This document shows positions 34,030 to 43,226 of a stretch of DNA of 64,000 nt, piece by piece. Position 1 is the first letter of the stretch, and each line of letters starts with the position of its first letter. The translations under genes and the position numbers were made by a program. This DNA comes from Tsuneonella rigui. GTDB taxonomy: Bacteria > Pseudomonadota > Alphaproteobacteria > Sphingomonadales > Sphingomonadaceae. The notes below the pieces were generated by a model that worked only from the letters and a program-made list of their open reading frames with translations, had not been told where the DNA came from and ran no database searches. The DNA is taken from contig NZ_RSEL01000013.1 of assembly GCF_003958625.1 (NCBI RefSeq), positions 248,001-312,000 of the forward strand, given 5' to 3'.

Positions 34030-35234
34030 TCCGCCGCCAGTTGCGCCACTGCGGGTTCTGGCGCGGGCTCGTGCTCGATGCGCGTCATCTTGAGTCGCCC
34101 GCTCTCCACCCCGAAGCCGAGGCGGCCCTCGACCAGCTCGAGCGCGTCCTTGCCGAACACCTCGTAGCGCCAGCCCTTGAGCACCGGCAGGTCCCGCACC
34201 CCGGCGGCGAGCGCTTCCATCTCGTCGCTGCGGGTCAGCAGCCGCGCGGCGACGTCGATCTCGCGGCTGCGAATCTTGAGCAGCAGCTTGAGGAGGTCCG
34301 CGACCAGCACGCCTTCCTTGCCCAGCGGCGCGCCGCGCTTGGGCTTGTCGGGCATCTCGTCGGCAGACAGCGGCTCGGCCTTTTCGAGCACCTTCATCAG
34401 CCGCTTGCCGATGTCGTTGTCCTTCCACGCGGCGGACAGCCCGCGCACCTTGACGAGGTCGCCCTGGCTCTTGGGCGGATGGCTGGCGAGATCGGCCAGC
34501 GTCTCGTCGCGCATGATCCGGCCGCGCGGGATGTTCTTGTGCTGCGCTTCCTGCTCACGCCACGCGGCAAGGCCCTTTAAACGCCCCAGCACAGCGGCGT
34601 TACGGCTGGGCGGCCGGATGCGCTCCCACGCTGCTTCGGCGTCGTTGGCGTAGTTCGCCGGATCGGCGAGCTTGTCCATCTCGGCGTCGAGCCACGAGCC
34701 GCGGCCGGTTTTGATCAGCTTCTTGAGAATCTTGGGGAAGATCACCGCGAGGTGCGTGACGTCGCCGATCGCGTATTCGATCTGCCGGTCGGTCAGCGGG
34801 CGCCGGCTCCAGTCGGTGAAGCGCGCGCCCTTATCGACCGTGAAGCCGAGCCAGCTTTCGACCAGGTTGGCGTAACCGATCTGCTCCGACTGACTCACCG
34901 CCATCATCGCGATCTGCGTATCGAAGATCGGGTGGGGGGTCTTGCCGGTGAGGTTGTAGACGATCTCCACGTCCTGGCCGCCGGCGTGGAAGACCTTCAG
35001 CACGTCCTCGTTCTCGCACAGGAGGTCCAGCAGCGGTGCAAGGTCGATGCCGGGCGCTAGCGGGTCGATTGCAGCGGCTTCGTTGCTGTCGGCGATCTGC
35101 ACCAGGCACAGCTCCGGCCAGTAGGTGTTCTCGCGCATGAATTCGGTGTCGACCGTGACGAAATCGGCTTTCGCGAGGCGGCTGCACAAGTCGGCGAGCG
35201 CGTCGGTCGTGGTAATCAGATCATGTATTTTCAT
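34026..35234 (-). CDS. rnd: Ribonuclease D
   Basis: 3'-5' exoribonuclease for tRNA 3' maturation. The 402-residue protein has the DEDD-y exonuclease site (DTE at 29-31, HAGGQDVEI, and YAIGDVTHL with Tyr and Asp), then HRDC helical domains. Start at the ATG 35234 (MKIHDLITTTDAL) fits the family better than the in-frame ATG 35252. It leads a coupled rnd-oxyR pair, an arrangement that puts peroxide sensing downstream of RNA maturation without obvious reason. Divergent from aspS. Confidence 0.95.
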   Translation of the reverse strand: MKIHDLITTTDALADLCSRLAKADFVTVDTEFMRENTYWPELCLVQIADSNEAAAIDPLAPGIDLAPLLDLLCENEDVLKVFHAGGQDVEIVYNLTGKTPHPIFDTQIAMMAVSQSEQIGYANLVESWLGFTVDKGARFTDWSRRPLTDRQIEYAIGDVTHLAVIFPKILKKLIKTGRGSWLDAEMDKLADPANYANDAEAAWERIRPPSRNAAVLGRLKGLAAWREQEAQHKNIPRGRIMRDETLADLASHPPKSQGDLVKVRGLSAAWKDNDIGKRLMKVLEKAEPLSADEMPDKPKRGAPLGKEGVLVADLLKLLLKIRSREIDVAARLLTRSDEMEALAAGVRDLPVLKGWRYEVFGKDALELVEGRLGFGVESGRLKMTRIEHEPAPEPAVAQLAAE

Positions 35235-35286
35235 CGGTACTTTTCTTAGCATCGGGCGGAGTACCGCCCCCGGGACCGCCGGATGC

Positions 35287-35315
35287 TTGACAAAGCACCC
35301 CCGTTCCCCTGTTAG
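35287..35315 (+). promoter_or_regulatory. Candidate housekeeping promoter of aspS
   Basis: A perfect -35 TTGACA (35287-35292), 17-base spacer, and TGTTAG (35310-35315) as a weak -10 element. It points toward aspS, whose start codon is 75 bases further. In alphaproteobacteria the -35 is usually the better conserved half. Confidence 0.5.
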
Positions 35316-35389
35316 CGCGCGCGATTTCCGCCTAGGGAAGCGCGCGCCGCGCCCCTAGCGCCTTACCCGTCTAATTGGAAAGACTTAAG

Positions 35390-37210
35390 ATGCACGCCTA
35401 TCGTTCCCACAGCTGCGGCGCTTTGACCGCGAACGAAGTGGGCCAGGACGTCCGCCTGTCGGGCTGGGTGCACAACAAGCGCGATCATGGCGGCGTGCTG
35501 TTCGTCGACCTCCGCGACCACTACGGCATCACCCAGATCGTCGCCGACAGCGACAGCCCGGCGCTGCCGGTGCTGGAGAAGCTGCGGCTGGAATCGGTCG
35601 TGACGATCGATGGCACGGTCAAGGCGCGCACCGACGTGGCGGTGAACCCGAACCTACCGACCGGGCAGATCGAGGTGTTCGCCAAGGCGGTCACCGTACA
35701 ATCGACCGCGAGCGATCTGCCGCTGATCGTCAACTCGGCGGAAGATTATCCGGAAGAGACGCGCCTCAAGTACCGCTTCGTCGACCTGCGGCGCGAGCGG
35801 GTGCACAAGAACATCATGCTGCGCTCGGGCGTCATCGCCTCGCTGCGGCGGCGGATGATCGACCAGGGCTTCACCGAGTTCCAGACCCCGATCCTCGGCG
35901 CATCGAGCCCCGAAGGCGCGCGCGACTATCTCGTGCCGAGCCGCCTCCACCCGGGCCGCTTCTATGCGCTTCCGCAGGCGCCGCAGATGTTCAAGCAGCT
36001 GCTGATGGTCGCCGGCTTCGACCGCTACTTCCAGATCGCGCCGTGCTTCCGCGACGAGGACCTGCGCGCCGACCGCAGCCCCGAATTCTACCAGCTCGAC
36101 TTCGAGATGAGCTTCGTCACTCAGGAAGACGTGTTCCAGGCGATCGAGCCGGTGCTCGCCGGCGTGTTCGAGGAGTTCGCGAACGGCAAGGCGGTGACCC
36201 CGGCGGGCAGCTTCCCGCGCATTCCGTACCGCGAGGCGATGCTTAAGTACGGCACCGACAAGCCCGACCTGCGCAACCCGCTGATCATCTCCGACGTCTC
36301 GCAGCACTTCACTCAGAGCGGCTTCGGCCTGTTCGAGAAGATCGTCGGCACCGGCGGCGTGGTCCGCGCGATTCCGGCGCCGGCGACGCACGAGAAGAGC
36401 CGCAAGTTCTTCGACGACATGAACGACTGGGCGCGCCGCGAAGGTTTCGCCGGCCTCGGCTACGTCACCCGCAAAGGCGGCGAGTTCGGCGGGCCGATCG
36501 CCAAGAACCACGGCACCGAAGGCATGGACGCGCTCTACGCCGAGCTGGGGCTGGGCGAGAACGACGGCCTGTTCTTCGCCGCCGGCAAGGAGAAGGACGC
36601 CGCCAAGCTCGCCGGCGCCGCGCGCACCCGCGTCGGCGAAGTGCTGGAACTGATCCCGCAGGACCGGTTCGATTTCTGCTGGATCGTCGACTTCCCGATG
36701 TTCGAGTACGACGAGGACGCCAAGAAGGTCGACTTCAGCCACAACCCGTTCTCGATGCCGCAGGGCGAGCTCGAGGCATTGGAGAGCAAGGACCCGCTCG
36801 ATATCCTTGCCTGGCAGTACGACATCGTCTGCAACGGCTACGAGCTCTCGTCGGGCGCGATCCGGAACCACCGACCGGACATCATGTACAAGGCGTTCGA
36901 GGTCGCCGGCTACAGCCGCGAAGATGTCGACACCAACTTCTCGGGCATGATCGAGGCGTTCAAGCTCGGCGCCCCGCCGCACGGCGGTTCCGCCCCCGGC
37001 ATCGACCGCATCGTCATGTTGCTCGCCGACGAGCCCAACATCCGCGAGGTCATCGCCTTCCCACTCAACCAGCGCGCGCAGGATCTGATGATGGGCGCGC
37101 CGAGCGAAGTGTCGGCGCGGCAGCTCCGCGACGTGCACATCCGGCTGATGGAACAGCCCAAGGCGGCGGTGCCCAATCCGGATGCGCTGGTCGATCCCAA
37201 GGCCGGATGA
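35390..37210 (+). CDS. aspS: Aspartyl-tRNA synthetase, probably non-discriminating
   Basis: Class II synthetase. The 606-residue product has the N-terminal OB anticodon domain ([21 protein letters not shown]), motif 2 ([18 protein letters not shown]), the bacterial GAD insertion, and motif 3 ([19 protein letters not shown]). His33 sits where Pseudomonas aeruginosa AspRS has His31, a residue tied to charging tRNA-Asn as well as tRNA-Asp; this would fit use of GatCAB. ATG 35390 is chosen since GGAAAG is seven bases before; a TTG at 35375 is in frame. A weak hairpin (37226-37240) follows the stop. Confidence 0.96.
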   Translation: MHAYRSHSCGALTANEVGQDVRLSGWVHNKRDHGGVLFVDLRDHYGITQIVADSDSPALPVLEKLRLESVVTIDGTVKARTDVAVNPNLPTGQIEVFAKAVTVQSTASDLPLIVNSAEDYPEETRLKYRFVDLRRERVHKNIMLRSGVIASLRRRMIDQGFTEFQTPILGASSPEGARDYLVPSRLHPGRFYALPQAPQMFKQLLMVAGFDRYFQIAPCFRDEDLRADRSPEFYQLDFEMSFVTQEDVFQAIEPVLAGVFEEFANGKAVTPAGSFPRIPYREAMLKYGTDKPDLRNPLIISDVSQHFTQSGFGLFEKIVGTGGVVRAIPAPATHEKSRKFFDDMNDWARREGFAGLGYVTRKGGEFGGPIAKNHGTEGMDALYAELGLGENDGLFFAAGKEKDAAKLAGAARTRVGEVLELIPQDRFDFCWIVDFPMFEYDEDAKKVDFSHNPFSMPQGELEALESKDPLDILAWQYDIVCNGYELSSGAIRNHRPDIMYKAFEVAGYSREDVDTNFSGMIEAFKLGAPPHGGSAPGIDRIVMLLADEPNIREVIAFPLNQRAQDLMMGAPSEVSARQLRDVHIRLMEQPKAAVPNPDALVDPKAG

Positions 37211-37297
37211 GCGGCGTTTGACCCGCGCCTGTTAAAGGCGTAAATTTCCGTCGCGCGCGGCGTTTATCGCAGTGTGCGCTGGAAGGGGTCGAGGCGG

Positions 37298-37876
37298 ATG
37301 AGGAACGGAATTCCGCGCCTGCTGGGCGTGAGTGGAGCCGCGTTGGCGCTGCTGGCGCTCGCGGTACCGGCGCACGCGCAGTTTGGCGGTTTGCTCAACA
37401 ACATCGGCCGATCGTCGTCGGAGCCGACTCAGAACGGCTGCCCCAAAGGCAAGAAGCGGAGCGTGGGTTCGCAGATCTTCGGGTCGATCGCGGGTACGGT
37501 CGCCGGCAATGCGGCATCGCGGGCGGGGGTGAGCGGATGGGTGCCGATCTCCGGCCTGACCGACCAGCTCACCGCCGCGATCGCTTGCAAGCTCGATCCC
37601 GAGGAGCAGAAGCAGGCGGCCCAAGCCACTCTCGACGCCACGCGCGGCGAGGGCGAGGCCGCGGAGGTTGCGGTGGGCTCGTCGGCAGCGTGGACCTCGG
37701 GTACGCGCGCCGATGTTTCCGGAACCTCGACCGTGGTCGCACGCAACGACAGCGACGTTGCGGGTCTCCAGTGCATCACCGTATCCGACGTGATTATCGT
37801 GTCCGGCGAGGAAACCCGCGCCGACAAGCGCATGTGCCGCAAGCCGCCCGCCGCGCGCTACGCGCTAGTCGCGTGA
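37298..37876 (+). CDS. Exported cysteine-containing protein, function unknown
   Basis: A 192-residue protein with a clear signal peptide (cleavage expected after VPAHAQ, about residue 29). The mature part has four cysteines (in NGCPKG, IACKLD, LQCITV, RMCRKP), a Gly/Ala-rich middle (GSIAGTVAGNAASRAG) reminiscent of the glycine-zipper of surface-antigen lipoproteins, and a C-terminal segment VAGLQCITVSDVIIVSGEETRADKRMCRK. I do not recognise the family with certainty. The ATG 37298 follows GAGGCGG. Its stop overlaps the start of the next gene (GTGA), so the two exported proteins are translationally coupled. Confidence 0.75.
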   Translation: MRNGIPRLLGVSGAALALLALAVPAHAQFGGLLNNIGRSSSEPTQNGCPKGKKRSVGSQIFGSIAGTVAGNAASRAGVSGWVPISGLTDQLTAAIACKLDPEEQKQAAQATLDATRGEGEAAEVAVGSSAAWTSGTRADVSGTSTVVARNDSDVAGLQCITVSDVIIVSGEETRADKRMCRKPPAARYALVA

Positions 37877-38574
37877 GAGCCTTCGCGCGCTGCGCGGTAG
37901 CGCTCGGGGCATTCGCGCTGCTTACCGGAGCAGCCGATCCTGACAATCCGACGTGCCCTTCCGCACCCGACTTCGGGCCGTCGGCCGCAATGACGCTGAC
38001 GCCTACGGACAGAAACGGCATCCGTGTGCTCATCGCCGAGGGCAAGATCGACACCGGCCTACCTGCGCGTTTGCGGGCAGCGATCGAGAAGGACGACCGG
38101 ATCGAGGAGATTTGGCTTCGTTCGGGTGGCGGCGATGCCGCGGCGGGCAACGCTGCGGGCAAGGTCATTCGCTCGTTTCCCGGCCTGATGACCCGCATAC
38201 CTTCGGGGTGGGCGTGTTTTTCCGCGTGTAACTTCGTCTTCATGGGCGGCGACCGACGTGTGGTCGAGCCGGGAGGCGTGTTCATGGTGCACATGTTCAC
38301 GCACACCAACCAGCGCGACGTGATCCAGGAGACCATCGCCGAAGGCACCAACGCGACCGCCGGCCTGATCGGCGAGATCGAGCAGTCGAGTGCGCTGCTC
38401 GCGAGCGACGACAACGATTTCCTCATCCGCATGGGGGTTAGCCGCAAGCTCCTGACCGACGTCATGTATCGCCAGCAGGCGGTGAAGTCGGCCGAGAACC
38501 CCAGCACGCGCTACTGCCTCACGCAGGACGAGGTGCGCCGCTACAACGTGATGAACGTCGAAGGCGCGCTCTAG
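37873..38574 (+). CDS. ClpP/crotonase-like predicted periplasmic protein (COG3904 type)
   Basis: A 233-residue protein with a hydrophobic signal-like N-terminus, then a ClpP-like fold pattern: [22 protein letters not shown] corresponds to the oxyanion strand-turn, [30 protein letters not shown] carries Ser in CFSAC where ClpP has its nucleophile. Whether it is an active protease is not known for the family. Start is GTG 37873, overlapping the stop of the previous exported-protein gene. An earlier in-frame reading inside that gene is a shadow. It ends 97 bases before acpP. Confidence 0.75.
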   Translation: MRAFARCAVALGAFALLTGAADPDNPTCPSAPDFGPSAAMTLTPTDRNGIRVLIAEGKIDTGLPARLRAAIEKDDRIEEIWLRSGGGDAAAGNAAGKVIRSFPGLMTRIPSGWACFSACNFVFMGGDRRVVEPGGVFMVHMFTHTNQRDVIQETIAEGTNATAGLIGEIEQSSALLASDDNDFLIRMGVSRKLLTDVMYRQQAVKSAENPSTRYCLTQDEVRRYNVMNVEGAL

Positions 38575-38671
38575 GCTGACATCAGCCTGCGCGGGCGGGC
38601 ACTTGCCAGCCGTAACCGCGTTCATTAGGGCGACAGCTAATTCGAAACCCCAACTCAAGAGGGAAACACTC

Positions 38672-38908
38672 ATGAGCGATACCGCTGAACGCGTGCAGAA
38701 GATCGTCGTCGAACACCTTGGCGTCGAGGCCGACAAGGTCACCCAGGACGCGAGCTTCATCGACGACCTGGGCGCGGACAGCCTCGATATCGTCGAGCTG
38801 GTGATGGCCTTCGAGGAAGAGTTCGGCGTGGAAATCCCCGACGACGCGGCCGAGAAGATCACCACCGTCGGCGACGCGACCAAGTACATCGAAGAGCACA
38901 AGGGCTGA
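38672..38908 (+). CDS. acpP: Acyl carrier protein
   Basis: Carries growing acyl chains on 4'-phosphopantetheine in fatty-acid synthesis. The 78-residue acidic protein has the DSL attachment block: Ser37 in [20 protein letters not shown]. The start at 38672 is preceded by GAGGG; the upstream in-frame reading is not ACP-like. It is followed by fabF after 100 bases containing an imperfect hairpin. Confidence 0.98.
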   Translation: MSDTAERVQKIVVEHLGVEADKVTQDASFIDDLGADSLDIVELVMAFEEEFGVEIPDDAAEKITTVGDATKYIEEHKG

Positions 38909-38956
38909 TAGCCCATCCCGCCGTGCTCACCTGACGGCCAGTCGGCGGGGCTTACG

Positions 38957-38989
38957 ACAGGCTCGACCCTTCGCGGGGTTCGGGCCTGT
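38957..38989. repeat. Imperfect hairpin between acpP and fabF
   Basis: ACAGGC (38957-38962) pairs with GCCTGT (38984-38989), and the inner bases CGACCC and GGGTTCG extend it imperfectly. There is no T-run. It may stabilise the abundant acpP message or act as a partial attenuator, or be a degenerate dispersed palindrome. Confidence 0.5.
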
Positions 38990-39008
38990 TGCATTTACGG
39001 AGACTGAT

Positions 39009-40268
39009 ATGCGCCGAGTGGTCGTAACCGGACTGGGCCTCGTCACCCCGCTGGGCGGCGATGTCGAAACGACGTGGAAGAACCTGATTGCGGGCAAGAG
39101 CGGCATCGCGCCGATCACCCGCTTCGACGTCTCCGACCAGAAGGCCAAGATCGCCGGCGAGGTGAAGCCGAAGGACCATGAGTACGGCTTCGACCCCGAC
39201 AAGCGCGTGGACTTCAAAGTCCAGCGCCAGGTCGATCCGTTTATCGTCTACGCGATCGACGCGGCGGGCCAGGCGCTCGAAGACGCGGGCCTCGACAACA
39301 TGACCGACGAAGAGAAGGAGCGCGCGGGCGTTTCGATCGGTTCGGGCATCGGCGGGCTGCCGGGGATCGAGAGCGAATCGCTGGTGCTGGCGGAGAAGGG
39401 CCCGGGCCGCGTGTCCCCTCACTTCGTGCACGGACGGCTGATCAACCTCACCAGCGGGCAGGTGTCGATCAAGTATGGCCTGATGGGCCCCAATCACTCG
39501 GTGGTGACCGCCTGCTCGACCGGCGCGCACTCGATCGGTGATGCGGCGCGCATGATCAAGGACGACGATGCGGACGTGATGCTCGCAGGCGGCGCGGAAT
39601 CGACCATCAACCCCCTCGGCCTCGCCGGCTTCGCGCAGGCCAAGGCGCTCAACATGAGCATGAACGACCGGCCCGAGCAGGCGAGCCGCCCCTACGACAA
39701 GGGCCGCGACGGGTTCGTGATGGGTGAGGGCGCAGGCGTGATGGTGCTCGAGGAGTACGAGCACGCCAAGGCGCGCGGCGCGAAGATCTACGCCGAGGTC
39801 GTCGGCTACGGCCTGTCGGGCGATGCCTACCACGTCACCGCGCCGCACCCCGAGGGGCGCGGTGCCGAACTGGCGATGAAGATGGCGCTTAAGAAGGCGC
39901 ACATGGGCCCGGGCGATATCGATTATGTCAACGCGCACGGCACCAGCACGATGGCCGACACGATCGAGCTCGCCGCGGTCAAGCGCGTGCTGGGCGACGA
40001 CCTGTCGGGCGCCTCGATGTCGAGCACCAAGAGTGCGATCGGCCACTTGCTCGGCGGTGCCGGCGCGGTCGAGGGCATCTTCTGCGTCCTGGCGATCCGC
40101 GACCAGGTGGTGCCGCCGACGCTCAACCTCGACGATCCCGACGAGGGTACCGAGGGCGTCGACCTCGTGCCGCACAAGGCCAAGCACCGCGAAGTGAACG
40201 CCGCGCTCAGCAACAGCTTCGGCTTCGGCGGCACCAACGCGAGCGTGATCTTCAAAAAGGTCGACTGA
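39009..40268 (+). CDS. fabF: 3-oxoacyl-ACP synthase II
   Basis: Condensing enzyme that elongates acyl-ACP. The 419-residue protein has the catalytic triad Cys169 (VTACSTGAHS), His310 (NAHGTST) and His346 (SAIGHLLGGAG). Length and blocks are standard for FabF rather than FabB. It lies in the acpP-fabF-mltG order widely conserved among proteobacteria; mltG starts one base after the fabF stop. Confidence 0.97.
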   Translation: MRRVVVTGLGLVTPLGGDVETTWKNLIAGKSGIAPITRFDVSDQKAKIAGEVKPKDHEYGFDPDKRVDFKVQRQVDPFIVYAIDAAGQALEDAGLDNMTDEEKERAGVSIGSGIGGLPGIESESLVLAEKGPGRVSPHFVHGRLINLTSGQVSIKYGLMGPNHSVVTACSTGAHSIGDAARMIKDDDADVMLAGGAESTINPLGLAGFAQAKALNMSMNDRPEQASRPYDKGRDGFVMGEGAGVMVLEEYEHAKARGAKIYAEVVGYGLSGDAYHVTAPHPEGRGAELAMKMALKKAHMGPGDIDYVNAHGTSTMADTIELAAVKRVLGDDLSGASMSSTKSAIGHLLGGAGAVEGIFCVLAIRDQVVPPTLNLDDPDEGTEGVDLVPHKAKHREVNAALSNSFGFGGTNASVIFKKVD

Positions 40269-40269
40269 C

Positions 40270-41232
40270 ATGCGCAAGGCCGCGCTGGCGCTTCTCGCGG
40301 TCGCCGCGCTGGCTTTCGCTTGGTTCGCATGGGGCTGGTACGGCGGTGGGCCGATCGAGAAGGACACCGCATTCACCGTGCCCGACGGCGCGACGCTGAC
40401 CTCGGTCGCTGGCAAGCTCGAAAAGGAGGGTCTGGTCGGATCGAGGAACAGCTTCCTGCTCCGCGCCAAGATCCTCGGCAGCGGCGACCCCGTGCAACGC
40501 GGCGAGTTCGCGATCCCGGCTGGCGCCAGCGCCGCGACGATCCTCGGCACGCTGCAGCATGGCCAGGTCATCCGCCGCTTCGTTACCGTGCCCGAGGGGC
40601 TGCCGTCGATCAGCGTCTACGAAAAGCTGATGGCGGAACCGCTCCTCACCGGGCCGATTCCGGTGCCCGAGGAAGGCTCGGTCCTCCCCGATACTTACGA
40701 CTTCGAGCGCGGCGAGAGCCGGGTGAAGGTTCTCGCCCGCATGCAGGCGGCGATGACCAAGTACCTCGCGGAAGCGTGGTCGAAGCGGAAGAGCGGCATA
40801 GCGGTCACGACGCCGCAGCAGGCGGTGACCCTCGCCTCGATTGTCGAGAAGGAAACCGGGGTCGCGAGCGAGCGGCGGATGGTCGCAGGCCTCTATTCGA
40901 ACCGGGTCAAGCAGGGGATGCCGCTGCAGGCTGACCCGACGATCATCTACCCGATCACCAAGGGCAAGCCGCTCGGCCGCCGCATCCGACAGAGCGAGAT
41001 CGCCGCGGTCAACGGCTACAACACCTACACCATGAGCGGCATGCCGGTGGGGCCCATTACCAACCCGGGGCGGCAGAGCATTGCCGCGGTCCTCAATCCC
41101 GCCGCCACCAACGCGCTGTACATGGTCGCGAACGGGAAGGGCGGGCACGTGTTCGCGAGCACACTCGCCGAGCACAACGCGAACGTGCAGCGCTGGTTCG
41201 CCATCCGGCGCGCGCGCGGGGAGCTCGAGTGA
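40270..41232 (+). CDS. mltG: Endolytic peptidoglycan transglycosylase MltG
   Basis: Cuts nascent glycan strands in the periplasm and ends their growth. The 320-residue protein has one N-terminal span (about 3-22), a LysM-like subdomain, and the YceG catalytic domain with the ASIVEKET block (189-196) holding the catalytic glutamate, followed by NRVKQGMPLQADPTIIYP. Directly behind fabF. The RNA ligase gene starts four bases after its stop. Confidence 0.95.
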   Translation: MRKAALALLAVAALAFAWFAWGWYGGGPIEKDTAFTVPDGATLTSVAGKLEKEGLVGSRNSFLLRAKILGSGDPVQRGEFAIPAGASAATILGTLQHGQVIRRFVTVPEGLPSISVYEKLMAEPLLTGPIPVPEEGSVLPDTYDFERGESRVKVLARMQAAMTKYLAEAWSKRKSGIAVTTPQQAVTLASIVEKETGVASERRMVAGLYSNRVKQGMPLQADPTIIYPITKGKPLGRRIRQSEIAAVNGYNTYTMSGMPVGPITNPGRQSIAAVLNPAATNALYMVANGKGGHVFASTLAEHNANVQRWFAIRRARGELE

Positions 41233-41236
41233 GTTC

Positions 41237-41746
41237 GTGCGCGATCTCGCGCCGCTGATCGTCACCGCCGAACTGCCCGAGGCGCTGCAATCGCGCGCCG
41301 ATCAACTGCGCCGCGAGCATTTCCCGCCCGAGCGCAATTACCTCAATGCGCACGTCACGCTCTTTCATGCGGTTCCAGCGCCTTACGAGGACGAGTTGAA
41401 AGACGTTCTCGCGGCAGAGGCGCGCGCCAAGCCGGTGCCGGCGCGGCTCGAAGGCGTGATGTCGCTCGGCGGGGGCGCCGCGCTCAAGCTGTCCAGCCCG
41501 GCCATGCTCGAACTCCGAGAGCGCATCGCCGATCGCTTCCACGGCCTGCTCACCGTACAGGACCAGCAGGCGCCGCGCCTTCACGTGACCGTGCAGAACA
41601 AGGTCTCAAGCACGAAAGCCAAGGCACTTCAGGCGCACCTTGCAGCGGCGATCGAGCCGCGCGATTTCGCCTTCGCGGGCCTTGCGCTGCACCGCTATCG
41701 CGGCGGGCCGTGGGAGCTCGTGAAACGGTGGTCATTCCGCGGTTGA
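41237..41746 (+). CDS. 2'-5' RNA ligase/phosphoesterase family protein
   Basis: A 169-residue 2H-phosphoesterase with the two H-x-T motifs that define the family: HVT at 39-41 and HVT at 116-118. The bacterial ThpR-type enzyme hydrolyses 2',3'-cyclic phosphates; the in vivo role is unclear. The start is taken as GTG 41237, right after the mltG stop; no better start exists. Its stop codon is covered by the -35 element of the following tRNA-Met promoter. Confidence 0.88.
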   Translation: MRDLAPLIVTAELPEALQSRADQLRREHFPPERNYLNAHVTLFHAVPAPYEDELKDVLAAEARAKPVPARLEGVMSLGGGAALKLSSPAMLELRERIADRFHGLLTVQDQQAPRLHVTVQNKVSSTKAKALQAHLAAAIEPRDFAFAGLALHRYRGGPWELVKRWSFRG

Positions 41747-41770
41747 CCGCATGGGGCACCGCCCCTAAAT
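41743..41770 (+). promoter_or_regulatory. Candidate promoter of tRNA-Met
   Basis: TTGACC (41743-41748), 16-base spacer, CTAAAT (41765-41770). Transcription would begin about 30 bases before the tRNA. The -35 element includes the TGA stop codon of the upstream gene. Confidence 0.55.
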
Positions 41771-41808
41771 GCGCCGCCTGTCCGGGCCACCGCCCGGCCT
41801 GCCCCTGG

Positions 41809-41885
41809 GGCGGAGTAGCTCAGCTGGTTAGAGCAGCGGAATCATAATCCGCGTGTCGGGGGTTCAAGTCCCTCCTCCGCTACCA
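41809..41885 (+). tRNA. tRNA-Met, elongator (anticodon CAT)
   Basis: Acceptor GGCGGAG pairs with CTCCGCT (one G-U), the D arm begins TAGCTCAG, the anticodon stem GCGGA/TCCGC encloses ATCATAA with anticodon CAT, the T arm has TTCAAGT, and ACCA ends the gene. It lacks the GGG/CCC anticodon stem and the mismatched first pair of initiator tRNA. A tRNA-Ile with lysidine-modified CAT cannot be fully excluded by eye. Confidence 0.9.
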
Positions 41886-41903
41886 TTCCCGAATCCAAGC
41901 GCC

Positions 41904-43193
41904 TCAATCGATCGGCCGCTCGCCGACGATCGACAAGCCGTAGCCCTCCAGCGCCGCGAGCGCGTGATGGGTGTTGGTCAGCAGGACCATCTCGCGGATC
42001 CCGAGTTCGGCGAGGATCTGCGCGCCGCCGCCGTAGTCACGCTGGACGGGCGTCTCGTCTCCGTCATCCGTCTTCGGCTCGCCGCCGGCCGCCTGCATGG
42101 CGCGGCTGACATAATCGGGGCTGGGCCGGTTGAGCAGCACGAGCACGCCTGAGCCCTCCTCGCCGATGATCTCCATCGCCCGGCGGACCAGCGAATCGCG
42201 CTCGCCCGTCTCGCCGAACACGTCGGGGAAGACCGACAGCATGTGCATGCGCACCAGCGTGGGCTTGGCCGGATCGATCGCGCCTTTGACCAGCGCCATC
42301 GTCTCCTCGCCGGTCGCCCGGTTGTGGAACGCGATCGCGGTCCACGCGCCGCCCCACCGGCTGGTGAAGGCCCGCTGTCCGCGCCGCTCGATCATGTGAT
42401 CGTGTTCGCGGCGATAGGAAATAAGATCGCGGATCGTGCCGATCTTGAGGTCGTGCTGGCGGGCGAAACGGACGAGGTCGTCCATCCGGCTCATCGAGCC
42501 GTCGTCGTTCATGATCTCGCAGATCACGCCCGAAGCATTGAGGCCCGCGAGGCGCGAGATATCGACCGCCGCTTCGGTATGACCCGCGCGCACCAGTACG
42601 CCTCCGTCGCGCGCGACCAGCGGGAAGACATGCCCGGGCGTGACGATGTCGTCCGAGCCCTTCGCGGCGTCGATCGCCACCGCGATGGTGCGCGCACGGT
42701 CGGCGGCGGAAATGCCGGTGGTCACACCCTCGCGTGCCTCGATCGAAGTGGTGAAGGCGGTCGAGTGGCGCGTGCGATTGCGCGCACTCATCGGACCGAG
42801 CCCAAGCTGGTCGACGCGCTGCTTGGCAAGCGCCAGGCAGATCAGCCCGCGGCCATGCGTGGCCATGAAGTTGATCGCCTGCGGCGTCGCCATTTGCGCC
42901 GGGATGACGAGGTCGCCCTCGTTCTCGCGGTCCTCGTCATCGACCAGAATGAACATGCGCCCGTTGCGTGCTTCCTCGATGATCGCTTCGATCCCGACGA
43001 TCACCGGCCGCTCGTCGTTGTCGCTCAGGAAGCGGTCGAGCTTGTCGAGGGTATCGGCGGTCGGGTTCCAGCTCGGCTTGGTGCAATCGCGCAGCGAGTT
43101 GGCGTGGAGGCCGGCCGCGCGCGCGAGCGCCGTGCGCGACATGCCACCTTGTTCGACGAGTGCGCGGACGCGCGTGATCACTGATGTATCCAT
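41904..43193 (-). CDS. ribB: HTH-RibB fusion: DHBP synthase with degenerate RibA-like domain
   Basis: Makes 3,4-dihydroxy-2-butanone 4-phosphate from ribulose 5-phosphate for riboflavin. The 429-residue protein has three parts: residues 1-60 an HTH of Xre-like pattern (SRTALARAAGLHANSLRDC at 19-37); 66-270 RibB with the DDEDRENEGDLV acidic site (85-96), ATHGRG, STAFTTSIEAREGVTTGISAADRA and GHVFPLVARDGGVLVRAGHTEAAVD; 275-429 a RibA-like fold in which the zinc-cysteine segment is replaced by HMLSVFPDVFGETGERD with no cysteine, so GTP cyclohydrolase II activity is unlikely. The start ATG 43193 matches the HTH; an in-frame extension to 43337 is not supported. It could regulate its own promoter. 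Confidence 0.9.
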   Translation of the reverse strand: MDTSVITRVRALVEQGGMSRTALARAAGLHANSLRDCTKPSWNPTADTLDKLDRFLSDNDERPVIVGIEAIIEEARNGRMFILVDDEDRENEGDLVIPAQMATPQAINFMATHGRGLICLALAKQRVDQLGLGPMSARNRTRHSTAFTTSIEAREGVTTGISAADRARTIAVAIDAAKGSDDIVTPGHVFPLVARDGGVLVRAGHTEAAVDISRLAGLNASGVICEIMNDDGSMSRMDDLVRFARQHDLKIGTIRDLISYRREHDHMIERRGQRAFTSRWGGAWTAIAFHNRATGEETMALVKGAIDPAKPTLVRMHMLSVFPDVFGETGERDSLVRRAMEIIGEEGSGVLVLLNRPSPDYVSRAMQAAGGEPKTDDGDETPVQRDYGGGAQILAELGIREMVLLTNTHHALAALEGYGLSIVGERPID

Positions 43194-43226
43194 GGCGACT
43201 CGATTAGCACATCGGGCCGCACATCC

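Noticed and set aside
35654-37138. 494-codon ORF antisense to aspS
   Set aside because: Low-complexity Val/Arg/Glu/Leu-rich translation with no domain, typical of the mirror frame of high-GC genes; aspS is certain.
38952-40571. 539-codon ORF antisense to fabF and mltG
   Set aside because: Shadow of two well-identified genes; composition only mirrors their codons.
41809-41885. Initiator tRNA-fMet
   Set aside because: The anticodon stem is GCGGA/TCCGC, not the GGG/CCC run, and the first base pair is not mismatched, so elongator Met fits better.
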